Assembly: GCA_029891345.1 (NCBI GenBank)
Contig: CM056994.1
Coordinates: forward strand, 136,220,457 to 136,284,456
Direction of reading: 5' to 3'
DNA: 64,000 nt
From: Dryococelus australis
Taxonomy: Eukaryota; Arthropoda; Insecta; Phasmatodea; Phasmatidae
Under the pieces are notes generated by a model. That model ran no database searches. It was not told the DNA's origin and was given only the letters and a program-made list of their open reading frames with translations. The translations under genes were made by a program, and so were the position numbers. Below, piece by piece: positions 10,365 through 22,360 of the stretch (its first letter is position 1; every line of letters begins with the position of its first letter).

Positions 10365-11225
10365 TGGTGGCTCTACACCACCTTAGGTGGCACTTGGTTG
10401 TAACCGGAAGATGTTTATGTTTATCACCCGGAAGTGGTAGCTTGGTGGGGCCCGGAAGTACATCCAGTGATAAGGTCTCAGCACATAGTTGCAACGTTAG
10501 AGCTATGGAGAGCTGCTGTGGAGTTTCCCATTTGCATGTTAAATGCTGAGCGAGTAGGTTAAAGTAGTAGGTGCGGGCTGTGTTCTTATCTTGTTTTGAG
10601 GTATGTATATTATTATTATCATTGTATATTATATTAATTTTTATGATTATTAACAGTACTGATTAGGCGTTTTTGCAGATTTCATCCTGACATGAATCGG
10701 AGGCCAATTCGTTCTTCTGGTTATTACCTGAGGAAGGTTTAGCGTAATATTGTGTCTTTTACTAAGGATGTCAATAAAGATGATAGGTCTTGGACAGTTA
10801 AGATCCTTGGGATATAGAAGAGTTAAATTTTGTTGTATTTTTTGTACCGTTTTGGTCTTCAAGGAATAACTGCTAAAACTGGTAGTGGTTTGTTGGAAAT
10901 GTGTTTCTTCAGGTCTCATGTCGAGAAGGAGCCTGCACCATAGGAGATCAGTCAGATTGATCCAAATAGGATAATCTATTGGAAGACTTTTCCAGTTCAT
11001 GAGGGCAAGGCAAACAATACTGATGTAATTAGTGTGTTTGGTAATGCGTCTATATATTCATGTAAGAAGGTTTTACCACAGCAGTTAAATATAAATAACA
11101 ACAAAGGTATTGCCAACCCAACAGAAGAACAATACATGGCACAAAGACTGCTGGTATTATGCTCTGCCTCTAGGGCACCAAATCTACAGGATACAGTATT
11201 GGTAATTCATTACCTTTTATTGACA
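10365..11225 (+). other. Unrecognised region with broken open frames
   Basis: A plus-strand reading from about 10692 runs MNRRPIRSSGYYLRKV, then after stops WTVKILG, and FFRSHVEKEPAP, QIDPNRIIYWKTFPVHEG and ISVFGNASIYS up to a stop near 11226. The segments sit in one frame over about 500 bases with few stops, which suggests a decayed coding sequence, but I cannot name a family. A competing minus-strand frame at 10650-11000 has no familiar motif. A real but unknown transposon gene and chance are both possible. Confidence 0.25.
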
Positions 11226-11690
11226 TGAACTATCTCACCCTGACTTATGCCATATTGTAGGGATACTCTAGAAAAACTCTATTAGTACACCTTTACGCGC
11301 ACCCTTCAGGCGCAAATGCAATACTCCTCATGTAAGGGTGTGAAGAAGGAAACGACCAGAGCCTATTCAAGCCTGTTTGGCCTTAGCGCTGGAAATGACA
11401 AACCCGGTCCACACACATGCTATGACCGGGCACAGGCCAAGAGGATCCTGGTCATCAAGGCACTCCGAACTCGCCAACAGGCCTATTTAGGCTCGCCCGA
11501 AAAATGCTTCAAAGGGTTTCCAGTGTGGCCAAGAACCAAGGGCGATCACCACAAAACAGCTGCAACCAGCCCCAGATGCCTATCCAAGCCCTGGTAAAAC
11601 CAGTACTACAACCCTGGCCACCGGCACCTGAAAGATCGGCAATTCCCCTAGTAAGACCAAAAGAGTATTATGCTACATGTAGGACCCCGA

Positions 11691-12133
11691 TAAATAAAAA
11701 ATCAAATTTAGTAATTTTATTTATATTTATTAAGACCTCCACTCCACACCTTACGAACTTAGATATGCTCCTCAGGCATCTTGTAATAGTATTGACGCCC
11801 CCTTCTACCCAGCACTATACAAGATGCTTTATAACCGACTTTCTACTTTTAACTAAGGACTGCTCTTTTATTCTCTATGTCTGATAAATTAATCCATTAG
11901 GCACTGGGCCAGTCCTTAATGGGTACATTTATCAGACATTGAGAATAAAAGAGCGGCAAAATGACAAGTCCACATCCAAGAAGCAAAAAGGCAGTTACAA
12001 AGCATCATGTATAGTGCAAAGTAGGAGTGGTGCCAATACTGTTACAAGATGCCTTAGGGGCATATCTGAGTTTGTGAGGTGTGGTGGTCTTAGCAAAAAT
12101 AAAATAACTAAATTTGATTTAAAATTTATTTAT
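11691..12133. repeat. Long palindrome (foldback element), arms about 215 bp
   Basis: The left arm 11691-11906 and right arm about 11908-12133 are inverted copies. For example GCTCTTTTATTCTCTATGTC at 11862 pairs with GACATTGAGAATAAAAGAGC at 11935 with one mismatch, and the outer ATCAAATTTAGTAATTTTAT pairs with a matching stretch near 12095-12125. The centre is the short ACTGGGCCAGT around 11907, so almost no spacer remains. Overall arm identity looks roughly 80 percent by eye. No coding capacity is seen. It could be a foldback MITE or an inverted duplication. The DNA on its left (11226-11690) has an open plus-strand frame at 11316-11597 with no recognised motif. Confidence 0.75.
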
Positions 12134-12385
12134 ATAGCTATTATTTTCACATTAAATTATGTCTCCATTATTACTCTTTTTATGTCTCAGTGAGCACAAT
12201 TTCTAATGACTATTTCAATTATAATTAATGCCCTTTATATGTCTGTTTAATTATTGTCAATTAACTCATGCTCATCATTAAAATGTGTTTAGTCTATCTG
12301 TTGGCATCATTTGTAATGTCTCTCACTCATGCCACAAGTTCAATAGTACAGCCTGCAGTCATACTCTTCACTGCTCTGATGCTCG

Positions 12386-13729
12386 CAGTCACAGCCCATC
12401 CTCCCACTGGCCACTTATTTCACTGTGCACTTCTCTTCTAGCTCCTTCGCTCAATGTCGCAACCACTCTTTCATTCAACAATTGCCGGCACGTAGGCCTA
12501 CGACACTTTTATATTGGTCACCCTGACCACCTGGAAGGTTCAATGCACCCGGAGTCACACCAGTGGTGTGGACCAGCAACATATAACACTGCCCCCTCCT
12601 CAAATCTGTTCATCCCGAACAGACTCTGCAACATCAGGACCCTAGTAGAGTGCCAGTCGATGTCGCTCTAGCAGAAACTGTAGTATGCTCAGTGCGGGGC
12701 CTCTCAGTACAGCAATGAGGTAGTAAGCCTGATGTTCGGCTGACCAGCCATTCAAGGTGGCAACTATTTCAAAATGGTGTTGGTACTCCCACCAAGAAAT
12801 CTGGCCATTGTAAGGGCCGGGGTTAATTAAGGGGGTAGTATCCACTCCATCTTCGAATTTTCTTACAAATCTTTGTAATGAAAATGTATGACCAGAAATA
12901 ATAAATCAAAGCTAGACATGATGTGGACAACTACTAGCAATTTTTTTTTTATTTGAAGGGTTTCAAATATACCTGTATTTTCCCATGTGGGACTGAAAAT
13001 ATAAAATAATTAGATAATGTTTGATTACGGTTACAGATGTGACACTAATCATGTAAGAAAAATAAGTGGGATTTAGAAATAACTGTTAAAATGTTCCCTA
13101 TGTCATGACTAGCTTGGTTTTTAAATATTGACTCTGAAAATTAAGTTAGTGAGGAAAATACGTAAATCCAAGATTCCCCCTTAAGACCTCCTTCCCCACC
13201 AATGCCGCAGATCTTGCTCTCCTTCAAGACTGCTATATTGATTTCAACTTGCATTGCTTCTTCTCTTTTCTCGGCTGCCGGTATGGATATATTGAAACAA
13301 CACTGTTGAAGAGATTCATGAGATTCCTTCTCTAACGCATTGATCTTCTGATTCAGTTCATTCTCGATGCTGTTCATTTTTTCACTGACAGCCCTTCCTC
13401 CTGCTAGTCACTTATCTCACTATGCACTTCTCTTCTAGCTTGAGGTCCTTCACTCGATGTTGCAACCACTCATCCATTGAACAAATGCTGGCTCGGAGAC
13501 ACGTCACACTTTCATATTGGTCGCACTGAATATCTGGAAGGTTCAACACACCCCAAGTCACGATGAGAGAATGAGGTCAGTAATCCAGAGCATTCTTCAG
13601 ACAAACGCAGAAATCCTATCCGCAGAAATCCTATCCGCAACCATGCTTCATATCTCTACTGTTTTTCTCTTCTGTCTGCTCGCGCGGGGCAAGCCTAGGT
13701 CAGTGGCACAGACCAGTGACATGTAACCA
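12386..13729 (-). mobile_element. Internally deleted LTR retrotransposon with flanking direct repeats
   Basis: Segments 12386-12560 and 13388-13562 are diverged direct repeats, both containing GCACTTCTCTTCTAGCT and ATATTGGTC. Outside them the short blocks at 12573-12588 and 13711-13729 also match, although about 145 bp extra is present in the right copy. Between them lies a minus-strand gag. On the minus strand a purine-rich GAGGAGGGGGCAG precedes TGTTATATGTTGCTGG at 12588, the usual polypurine-tract to LTR junction. Pol is entirely missing. The repeats are best explained as LTRs, but the gag frame starts unusually close to the right repeat. Confidence 0.5.
12642..13377 (-). pseudogene. Ty3-type gag remnant
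   Basis: Two minus-strand blocks make up this gag. The first (13377 to 13141) is a coiled-coil start, MNSIENELNQKINALEKE, and the second (12845 to 12642) holds PGPYNGQISWWEYQHHFEIV and ALRGPALSILQ. The P-x-x-[FY]-[DN]-G-x-x-x-W-x-x-[FY]-x-x-x-F-E block followed by LRGPAL is the capsid start of arthropod Ty3 gags, normally preceded by a coiled coil as here. About 300 bases of AT-rich DNA separate the blocks and contain no matching frame. The protein ends within capsid and runs into 3' LTR-like DNA, so it is inactive. Confidence 0.55.
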
Positions 13730-13734
13730 TACTA

Positions 13735-15755
13735 TTACTGCTGTATGATGGAAGTACATCACTATAAGTACATCTTCACAAGTGCTGTACCTGTGTCTTG
13801 TTGATTATGTACATCATCAAAGATTCCTATCATTTTACGAGTTATGAGATATAAACATTGTATCTAATAAAAAAGTTACAAAGCAATGTTTAAAATTTTC
13901 ATGTAGAGGAAGGATACAAATAGTGTGAAAAAAGAAATTAAGCAGAGCTTTCAAATGATGTGTTCAGTTACCCATGAAACAATCATAAAAATGTATCACA
14001 GGTTTTAATCTCAAAACATTCCACGAAAATGTAAAAAAAAAAAATTACACTAAACATTTCACTTACTTAACTCTACTTTGTTTTGAAACAAAATAACAGA
14101 GTTATGAGCATATACAAAAAGGCAAAAATTTGTAGGTAATGTGAATACATACGAAAACATTATCAATTAAGCGAGAAAAAAGGAAGAATTTATTTCAGTA
14201 GGATACATCACAAAAAAAAATTAATATTTCACCAATATATAATTATCTGTTTTAAGTATACTGCATATTAAGATCACTATGATACAACATGTGATGCACA
14301 AAGTGAACTTAAAAGGTAAAACATTCACATATCACCAATATTGACAAATGTAATTAAAGCACAATACACTTGAGCACTTTTGAAATCAACCTCTGAAAAA
14401 AATCTCTGCCCTTTACAGGAGATATGTTAACTTTCACAACTGCAATTCTGTTCAGTTTTGCTGGCAATTAATAGGAAAAAGTAATCTCCTGTCTTATAAG
14501 TCTTGCTGAAAGAATTTTGATCAAAAGACGTAAAATAAATTAATTTTTGTTTCAGGCATATATGAATAACATTTTTATAACTGTGCCATAATATTATGAA
14601 ACAGATATTATCTGTGTCGTAAATAAACTCACAGTCATAGAAATTGTGTATGGATGTTAGGTCTGTAGCAATAATACTCTCTCATGTTGCAGAAGGCTAC
14701 ATGATGGGCATGCAGAGGATAAAAAAAGCTAGAAATATTATTAAATTACATAGCCATATTGACCATAATCCTCTGCTACAAAATTAAAATACATATTCAA
14801 CATTATAATGGTTCAAGCCCTTTGGCCACAATAGCACAGGACAAAGAATAACATAAATTACAATATAGTAAACTCAATTGCAACATTCTTACAACTTTTC
14901 TGTCTCACAATGGAAATGATGTAGCATAAACATCAAGTTCACAAGCCTTAAACATATTTGCAGCTGGCTGGCAAAAATTATCAGCTTTGGACAGCATGTA
15001 GGTATAATTAGCTGAACCCAGTGCAGATGACTCTAATAAGTGTTTTTGCATCCAGCACCCTCTAGTCTTTGTAAACCATACAAGAATTTAGTATTAAGTA
15101 ATTACGGAACACAAACTTGCAGATTTGACATAAATAAGATTTCAGCTCTAAACACCAGCAGTGAATGTGTATAGAAGTTCCTGTTCTTAGAACATAACCA
15201 AGGACTTTGAAAACACATAAAACTGTACATTATTATTCATTTTATTTAAACACGTTCTACAGACTATCTTACAAATGAAACTTAAAATCACACACTGTAC
15301 ATCCCTCCCATTCTTTATTTCAAGATGTGTCAATTGAATGTTTTTTTCAACTCTGGGTGCTTTATTATAGAATGTAGGTGCAAAAGCGAAGATGCAAATT
15401 TTTATTCTTATTATTAAATTAAAACAGCTTTACAGCACCACAGTTTTAACTATTTGTGTTTTTTATACTATACTATCATAGCAGTTTGTAAGGACACTAA
15501 ATTAATAAATACACTTCCTTCGATACCACTTCTTGAGATTTATGCAGTGATAAAACAACAAAATCTCAGTGCAAAAAAGGATGTACTACATTGACATTAA
15601 CCAAAATTTGACAAACTGTAGAATAAGTAAAGTTTTCTATTAGGAAAAAGTAATGTTCTGTTTTACTTACAGTTACCAATTGGATACATAAGATAACCTT
15701 CAACAAATAATTCAAACAGATTTTAAATGTTAAAGGGAATGAGGTGGTAACTCAC
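13735..15755. other. No gene seen; expected region of the following TIPRL intron
   Basis: Two kilobases of AT-rich sequence downstream of TIPRL exon B on the minus strand. The last TIPRL exon would have to lie here or further left. I searched for its PP-S-L-F and H-L-P-x-K type segments and did not find them. No repeat or transposon motif was recognised. Confidence 0.4.
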
Positions 15756-15914
15756 TTTGAGATCTGCAACTTTTGCTTCCCTCGAAGTATATTCACGAAG
15801 GACACAGTCTGTACCAAATTCATGGTATATTCGTGTGTCGTTGATTCTTACAAGAACATCATCTACCCTCAAGAAGAACCTTAGCAAGATGTAAAAACTG
15901 CTGGGCATAACTCT
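15756..15914 (-). CDS. TIPRL: TIPRL/TIP41, penultimate-type coding exon (exon B)
   Basis: This 159-base exon encodes 53 residues beginning [19 protein letters not shown] and including [14 protein letters not shown] and [15 protein letters not shown]. It corresponds to about residues 173-225 of the human protein (272 residues). TIPRL/TIP41 is a cytosolic regulator that binds the catalytic subunits of PP2A, PP4 and PP6 and affects TOR and stress signalling. The acceptor TTCTGTTACAG lies just above 15914 and the donor GTGAGT starts at 15755, both on the minus strand. The exon is a whole number of codons in phase 0, and its frame joins exactly to exon A at 51695. No stops or damaged residues are visible, so the gene looks active. 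The terminal exon was not found. Confidence 0.9.
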
Positions 15915-15990
15915 CTGTAACAGAATAAATATTCATAACTCTCTATAAACAGAATAAATATTCATAACTCTATTTCAAAGAATAAATATT
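15906..15990 (-). repeat. Three tandem 28-29 bp units spanning the TIPRL acceptor
   Basis: Units at 15906-15933, 15934-15962 and 15963-15990 each read, on the minus strand, AATATTTATTCT followed by a variable stretch and then AGAGTTATG or AGTTATG. The first unit holds the used acceptor (TTACAG) plus the first nine exon bases. The second keeps an AG (TTTATAG) at the same place, 29 bases upstream. The third keeps ATAG. The extra AGs are possible decoy acceptors. Confidence 0.85.
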
Positions 15991-16985
15991 ATCACCTTTT
16001 AAGAACCAAAGCTTGTTAATGAAAATTCAATCACAAAATATGTACCTAAAATCACAAGGGATTTAGTTAAAATTCATAAACATCAAAACATAAACAATTT
16101 CATTTGTACAGTTATCTTTAAATTTACTCTGTTGATTACGCTAACAATGCAATTTGAATACAAAAAAATATATTGCGCCCAGAACAGGGTGTCCAGCAAA
16201 CAAAATATTTCCCAACTTTTCCTGTTTATTAAATTGAAAATGAATACTTTCCAGATAAACAGAAACAACAATACAGAACATGTACAAACACTCCTAACAT
16301 TTTCCAATATTACCAAATATTGATATATGTTGGGAGGAATATATATATGCTGGGTCAGGTGCCCATGTTAGATTAAATGCAAACATTTCACATTTCACTA
16401 CAACCACATACTTTTAAGGTTACAATTTTGTTGGCCGACATGGATAAAATTTTGTACACTATTTATTAAGCTATTCTTGACATCTATATAGGATTTTGTA
16501 CAAACTTTTAATTTTTAATTGAGATTTTTAATAATGAATTCTGACATTCTGTCATATTTTAATAAAGAATGTTTAAAATATATGTGTTTGAGGTTTTAAC
16601 CATTCAAGCATTCAAACTTCTTTGATTTGCTAAAGTCTTATGGTCAAAAGTATAATATTTCTGTCATTAAATAATTACAACTTTCAACTTCACATAAGAC
16701 AAATATGCAAAATTCAGGGAAATTATCTATCATGTATCATGAAAAGGCAATAATTGGATATGACACTGGCAAACCATTATGGTAAGATTTTATAGCTAAT
16801 AGACACTTATACATCATTAGGAAAAGTTTGAACAATAAATGCCATGTCTAAATGTGGTCCTTGCAAACTATTACAGCCAACCACCAGGCAGAAAGATAAT
16901 ATCCAAAGCTAACAATACTATGGCAAAGTTAGGATATAATAAGAGTAAAATAATTTCAAAAAAATTGGTTTCAAGTAAATAACCG
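15991..16985. other. Intron DNA, no gene seen
   Basis: AT-rich intron sequence. A GGGTGTCCAGCAAACAAAAT stretch near 16188 followed by CCCAACTTTTCCTG resembles the repeat family noted at 49.0-49.6 and 54.6 kb. Otherwise nothing recognised. Confidence 0.35.
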
Positions 16986-16987
16986 AA

Positions 16988-17560
<573 letters not shown>

Positions 17561-17990
17561 AATATTATTTGTTCACACTAAGTATTGCATCACTATCATA
17601 AATTTTTAAAGATTTTTCCTTGGGTAACGAGCTTTAAGCTGTATTCAGAAATGAAACCATTATACCATAATATAACAAGAAGTTACTGAGAACTAATGAG
17701 CTTAATTTCTTCTACATGGGTGGAAATAAATTTTAGTGAAGTTTTTGAAAGCTTAAATGGCCGGTAGGCGCTGACGTCTTGTTGACAACAAAAAATTAGA
17801 GATGAAACCTGAAACATTAGCAACAGTATCAAGACAATGAAAATGCATGAGTGACTTACCAAGGATTCAAATCCAGTAAAACTAATAAAATTAAGGTAGC
17901 ATGGAATCAACTGCATCAAGGAGATAGGATTCGGAGCATCAACTTTTGATGTAATCAGTCTAATGTTTTGAATGATAGGGTTCACTAACC
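17561..17990. other. Intron DNA, no gene seen
   Basis: AT-rich sequence between the GA tract and the ~270 bp tandem repeats. A minus-strand open frame at 17683-17985 has no recognisable motif. Confidence 0.35.
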
Positions 17991-17994
17991 TGAA

Positions 17995-19330
17995 ATATTT
18001 ACATGGCCATCATTTTGAAAATAACAGTTTGAGCCACTAAAAACACACCAGTTTACATGGCCTAATTTAATGCTAAATGTGCGAAAAATTTGGGTGGAAA
18101 CCGGTTGATTGGTCTACAAGACAAGGCATAAAAACCTGATTTTCTTGAGGCTATCTTACAAAATTGCCTAAAAGGAGACTCTGTACACAATGTTTCTAGT
18201 AGATACTGTCAGCATAAAATTTTGATTGAATTTGTTAAATTTTTAAATAGATATGCCAAACGTATCAAAGTGTATATGGTTGCCATTTCGAAAATCATTG
18301 TCCAGCCCCTATTTAATTCACATAACTTACATGACCTGCAGGTGTGCAAAATTTGGTGGAAATTAGTTGAATTGTTCCGGAAATATGGCAAAATATTCAA
18401 TTTACTCACCCGACACTATTTTGCAAAAAAATCCGGAGGATCTTTGTATGCATAAATGGAGCTTCTAATTAATACTGTTAGTGTACAAAATTAGGTTGAA
18501 TTTCGTTGAAAAGTTTCATAAATATAAGATATTAATATAAATTATTTACATAATTTCCATTAAAACATGTCTGCTGCACATAACACACGTTAATTTACAT
18601 ACCCTACTGTAACCATACTTTCATGGAATTTTGGTATGAATGGGTTAATTGGTCATTGAGATATGGCATAAAACCTCCATTGTTCATATAACAATCTCCA
18701 TAAATGGAGGACAAAAAGGTGATGTATTAGCCATTCAATAATTGTCACAGATACAATACACAAAATTAGATTTAAATCTGTTAGATAGTTTTAAAGATAA
18801 AGCGCACTAAGGTAAAATGTTTGTATAGGCACCATTACGAAAATAAGAGATTTACATACTAAAACATATATATTAATATGGCCTACCACACTATGTCTTC
18901 ACCAAATTTGAAAGAAATTGTTGATTGTTTCCCAAGATATGTAATAAAACCTGCATTGTTTCATGTTGTACTATCTTACAAATTGGCAGAGAAATGAGGC
19001 TTTGCATAGACAATTTTGATGGATTATATTGCCGGCATACAAAATTAAGTTGAAATTTGTTTTGTTCTGAGCTAAAATTTCCATATGGCAACCATTTTGA
19101 AAATGTGTGTGTCTGACCCTCTTGACGTTTGTTTACATGGCCTGCCATAGTGCTACTTAATTAAAAAATTTGGTAGAAATAGGTTGGTTTTCGGAAATAT
19201 CACATAATTTTGATTTGCAATGCGATACTATTTTACAAAATGGCTGACATAGAGATTTTGTGTGAACAAATGTGATGGTTACAATAAATACTGCAAGCAT
19301 ACAAAGTTTCATTGGAATTAATTGCATGGC
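17995..19330 (+). repeat. Tandem array, five units of about 270 bp
   Basis: An anchor of the type TTTACATGGCCTA recurs at about 18051, 18325, 18595, 18875 and 19131. Each is followed by AAATTTGGTGGAAATT-like and GATATGGCATAAAACC-like blocks, then ATCTTACAAAATGGC and TACAAAATTAAGTTGAAAT-like blocks in the same order. Spacing is 258-283 bases. Copies differ by many substitutions and small indels, so the array is old. Its right edge meets the copia remnant at about 19.32 kb. Confidence 0.75.
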
Positions 19331-20337
19331 TTTGACAATATAACACAAAACTGTCTGCCATGTCTGCTCATTAAGGAAGAGAATGGTAAGAGACTTCTGT
19401 TAGTTTTATATGTTGATGATGGTCTACTAGCAGCATATGACCCAAAAGATTTGAATAATTTTCTACAGAGTTTGAAAAAGGAGTTAAAAGTTGTTTGGAA
19501 GGAGGCAACATATTATCTAGGGGTGGATATAGAACAAAGTGACACAGGTATCAAGATTGGCCAGAAGACCTATGACAAAAGACAACTAGAACGGTTTGGT
19601 TTTGCCAACTGTAGACCAGGATCTACTCCAATTCTGAAGAATTAAAGAATTTCAGATTCAGGGAAAGTTAAAGAACACAATTTTCAATATTGTAGTGCAG
19701 TAAGTGAACTTATGTATTTGATGTTGGGATCCAGACCAGATCTTGGTTAAATTATTAGTTTTCTATTAAGATCATTCAAGAATCCATCAGAAGAAAATTT
19801 CACTGAAGTCGAGAGTCTTTCGTTATATTTCCGGGACTCTTGACCTTAGAATTAACTATTGTCTTGAAACTCCAACAGGAAAAATTGAATGTTATAATGA
19901 TGCCGACTTCGAGTACAAGCAGACTGACTTCGGGAGTTATCATAAAGTATGCAGGTGCAGTCATTTCTTGGTTGAGTCAATGTCAAACCATGGTTGCAAC
20001 ATTGAACACAGAAGCTGAGTTAGTTGCGGCAAAGGAATGCAGCTGGCTGGTTGTCTTATTTCAAGAAATTATAAAAGAAGTTGATATTCCAGTATTAGAA
20101 GTTGATAATGCTGCAGCAGTAAAATTTGCTCAGAATCCTGAGTTTCATGGTAGGACAAAGCATATTAACCTCAAACATTTCTTTGTCTGTGAAAAAGTGA
20201 ATGACTCATTCAACAAGTGTCATGTGAACATCAATTAGTCAATATTTTCGCAAAACTCTTGGGGAATAATCATCATAAGATCATGTGTAGCAGCATAGGA
20301 CTTTTCTGAAAGAAAACACTACATTCATAACGGAAAA
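19325..20337 (+). pseudogene. Ty1/copia reverse transcriptase-RNase H remnant
   Basis: The first frame holds LLVLYVDDGLLAAYD (about 19402), the copia catalytic YVDD, then YYLGVDIEQ and AYD/RFGF-type segments. After a stop come SELMYLMLGSRPDLG and PSEEN, then in another frame TSGVIIKYAGAVISWLSQ, VATLNTEAELVAAKECSW and HGRTKHINLKHFF, the copia RNase H with its TEAE acidic pair. A last shifted block gives QLVNIFAKLL, matching the end of copia polyproteins (Q-L-A-D-[IL]-[FL]-T-K-x-L). The enzyme would copy element RNA to DNA in cytoplasmic particles. Gag, protease, integrase and the N-terminal part of the polymerase are missing, and stops or shifts at about 19645, 19750, 19840 and 20237 inactivate it. 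Confidence 0.85.
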
Positions 20338-20680
20338 TGTTGAAGTATTAAAATGAGAAATTATTAATTTTTAGTTTTTTTCATTTATTCTTATATTGCA
20401 GAATGCCCTTCAGTGCAATACTGGTTTTGTTAGCTCAATGAAGATATTTTTTTATATTGTAACCATGAAGTAACATTCGGGTATAGTTAGGCTTTTGTCT
20501 TTTTCAGTATAACATGGTTTAGCTTTCTCTTTTTGATTATAACTAAATGCAGAATAATAGAGAACTGTTTTTATTAATATTCAATAAGAATATCATTGAA
20601 GTTGGCATTGAGTTCCTGAACAAAAGAGCTGTTCAAGGTTAGGTTGGGAAATTTTGAAAACTGTACAGACATAAGGGTAG
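20338..20680 (+). mobile_element. Putative copia 3' LTR, right boundary uncertain
   Basis: TGTTGAAGTATTAAAATGAG begins about 70 bases after the last copia coding block, as expected for a copia 3' LTR (TGTTG start). The right end is not defined; no CA end with a matching flank was chosen with confidence. Confidence 0.35.
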
Positions 20681-20865
20681 GAACAAGCTTAGGAACACAA
20701 ATTATGGGTAGGCATAGGTTAATGTGAATGGCGGAACTACAGAGCTAAATGTTTAAAGTAAGGACTAACTATGTTACAACGAGATGCATTACCGAGATAT
20801 CCACTCCCATTCAGAGAAAGCGTGAAAGAGGAAATAGAATCAATAGCAGATCTACATAGAGAAGA

Positions 20866-21063
20866 GTGATTTTGAAAGAGACCGAATTCGCAACTACAGT
20901 GGACAGCCTTCTACCATTTTTCAGGGGACTGTCAAAAAATTTACATACATATGGGATTTCAGTAGATGAGGGTTCTGACAAATACATCGATAAACTACAA
21001 CTTCTAACATTATTAGACTTAGATTATAATGAGAGCTGTACATTATTTGTGAATAAAGTTTAA
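20866..21063 (+). repeat. Dispersed repeat shared with 56.2-56.3 kb (pogo-like family?)
   Basis: The stretch TTTTTCAGGGGACTGTCAAA at about 20917 and its flanks reappear inverted at about 56238-56262. The local reading is open for 65 codons but matches no family I know. Because the 56 kb copy is close to a pogo-like terminus, both may be parts of one DNA transposon family. The surrounding 20.68-21.77 kb shows no other recognised feature. Confidence 0.4.
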
Positions 21064-21777
21064 CTAATAAACACAATAAAACTGAAAATTATTTAAAAGT
21101 GTATTACTGTATTAGAATTTCTGTAAATAATACATTAAAAAAACATTTCTCCTCAACACGTTTAAATAAATAATATAACACTACTAAATCCTGTATACTA
21201 TTGATTGTAATTCGATACTGGATGCAAGCGGGCCCAAAACTTTCAAATACTCTGAAAATTAAAATAACATGGCACAGAATGTAAGCTAAATTTTGAATGA
21301 CCCACGTGCACTTGACCAGCTGAAAGCACGTAGAGTGGTTATCGACTTGGGCAGTGTGTTCACAGTAGTTAAGACAGAGAAGAAGAAGCTTCAGCAACGA
21401 GAGGAGTGAAAGCATCTAATCCTCCACTTCTAAACAGTAGGCAACTGGAGGGAGGATGCAAGGTTGCCACGCTGATTGCTAGGTAACTACCTCCCACCCC
21501 ACCAACACTGTAATGGAGGAAATGAGCTCTGTCAAGTTAACATCAAGGACATCCGAAGCTTACGCAACACAGGCCGTATATCTTCTATCTACAGCAATGT
21601 TGACAATGCCATACTTGTGCGGCAAATGTGTAGTTGAAGTAATTAATATTTTAGTTAAAAAAAAACCAGTGATTTTGAGATAGAGATTAATAAATAAGGT
21701 GATTAATATTTATTTCTTCATTTCAAAACCACGTCCTCTGATTTTCCCACACATGCCTGCTGCAAGTTAAGTTGATC

Positions 21778-22360
21778 TCAGGCTCTGTGCTTACACATTA
21801 TTAAATAACAAAAAGTGTTGCAATCATACATCATATATTCACGAAGGTTTGGTTTCTTTAGTAATTTGTCTCTCATATACACACATCGGAAATAGGGAAT
21901 ATCCAGTTTCTTTACAAATACATTAATGCCTTTGTTTGTTAAGCACATTTTGGAATACACGTTTTCTGCATTTCTTTCCACGTTTGGAGTTTTTCGGTCC
22001 TTGAACGACATTACATGGTTTAAGATATATTCCTTTACCACTTGATCTACTTGATTTAGCAAGAGCTGAAATGCCTCCCATTAAAGGTCCAAGAGCTAAT
22101 AATGTTGGAAAAATGAATGGTAATATTCCACCTTTCTTGGTTTATCATTTCGTTTTGCGTTTTACACCCATACCTCTTTTCACCTTCACCCACATAACTC
22201 TGTCAACAACCCAGGTACCTAGCTTTTCACCTCTGGATGTAGACGGATTCTTCCTTATATTTGCTGCTTTATCAGCTAGAATCGTATCAGCTATATGTTT
22301 TTCTTTCAAGTTGTTTGTTCGATTGTATACTATATAGCGTTGTTTAAAAGCGTTATTCAA
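21778..22360 (-). pseudogene. Polinton basic capsid-associated segment plus adenain-like protease start
   Basis: The minus strand runs from MNNAFKQRYIVYN through the very basic VKVKRGMGVKRKTKND to, after stops, LTNKGINVFVKKLDIPYFR and VYMRDKLLKKPNLRE. A basic hydrophobic-linker protein followed by a cysteine protease that begins with LT-x-x-D-I-type, K-x-L-x-I-P-x-F-R-G-V-[YF]-M-R-D residues is the usual Polinton arrangement. The protease would process virion proteins. The catalytic His, acidic and Cys residues lie in the part that is missing, as the frame ends in CNTFCYLIMCKHRA. Internal stops near 22075-22110 separate the two parts. Confidence 0.6.

Noticed and set aside
17995..19330. CRISPR-like array
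   Set aside because: Units are about 270 bp and diverged with no short identical repeats or spacers, and the genome is eukaryotic.
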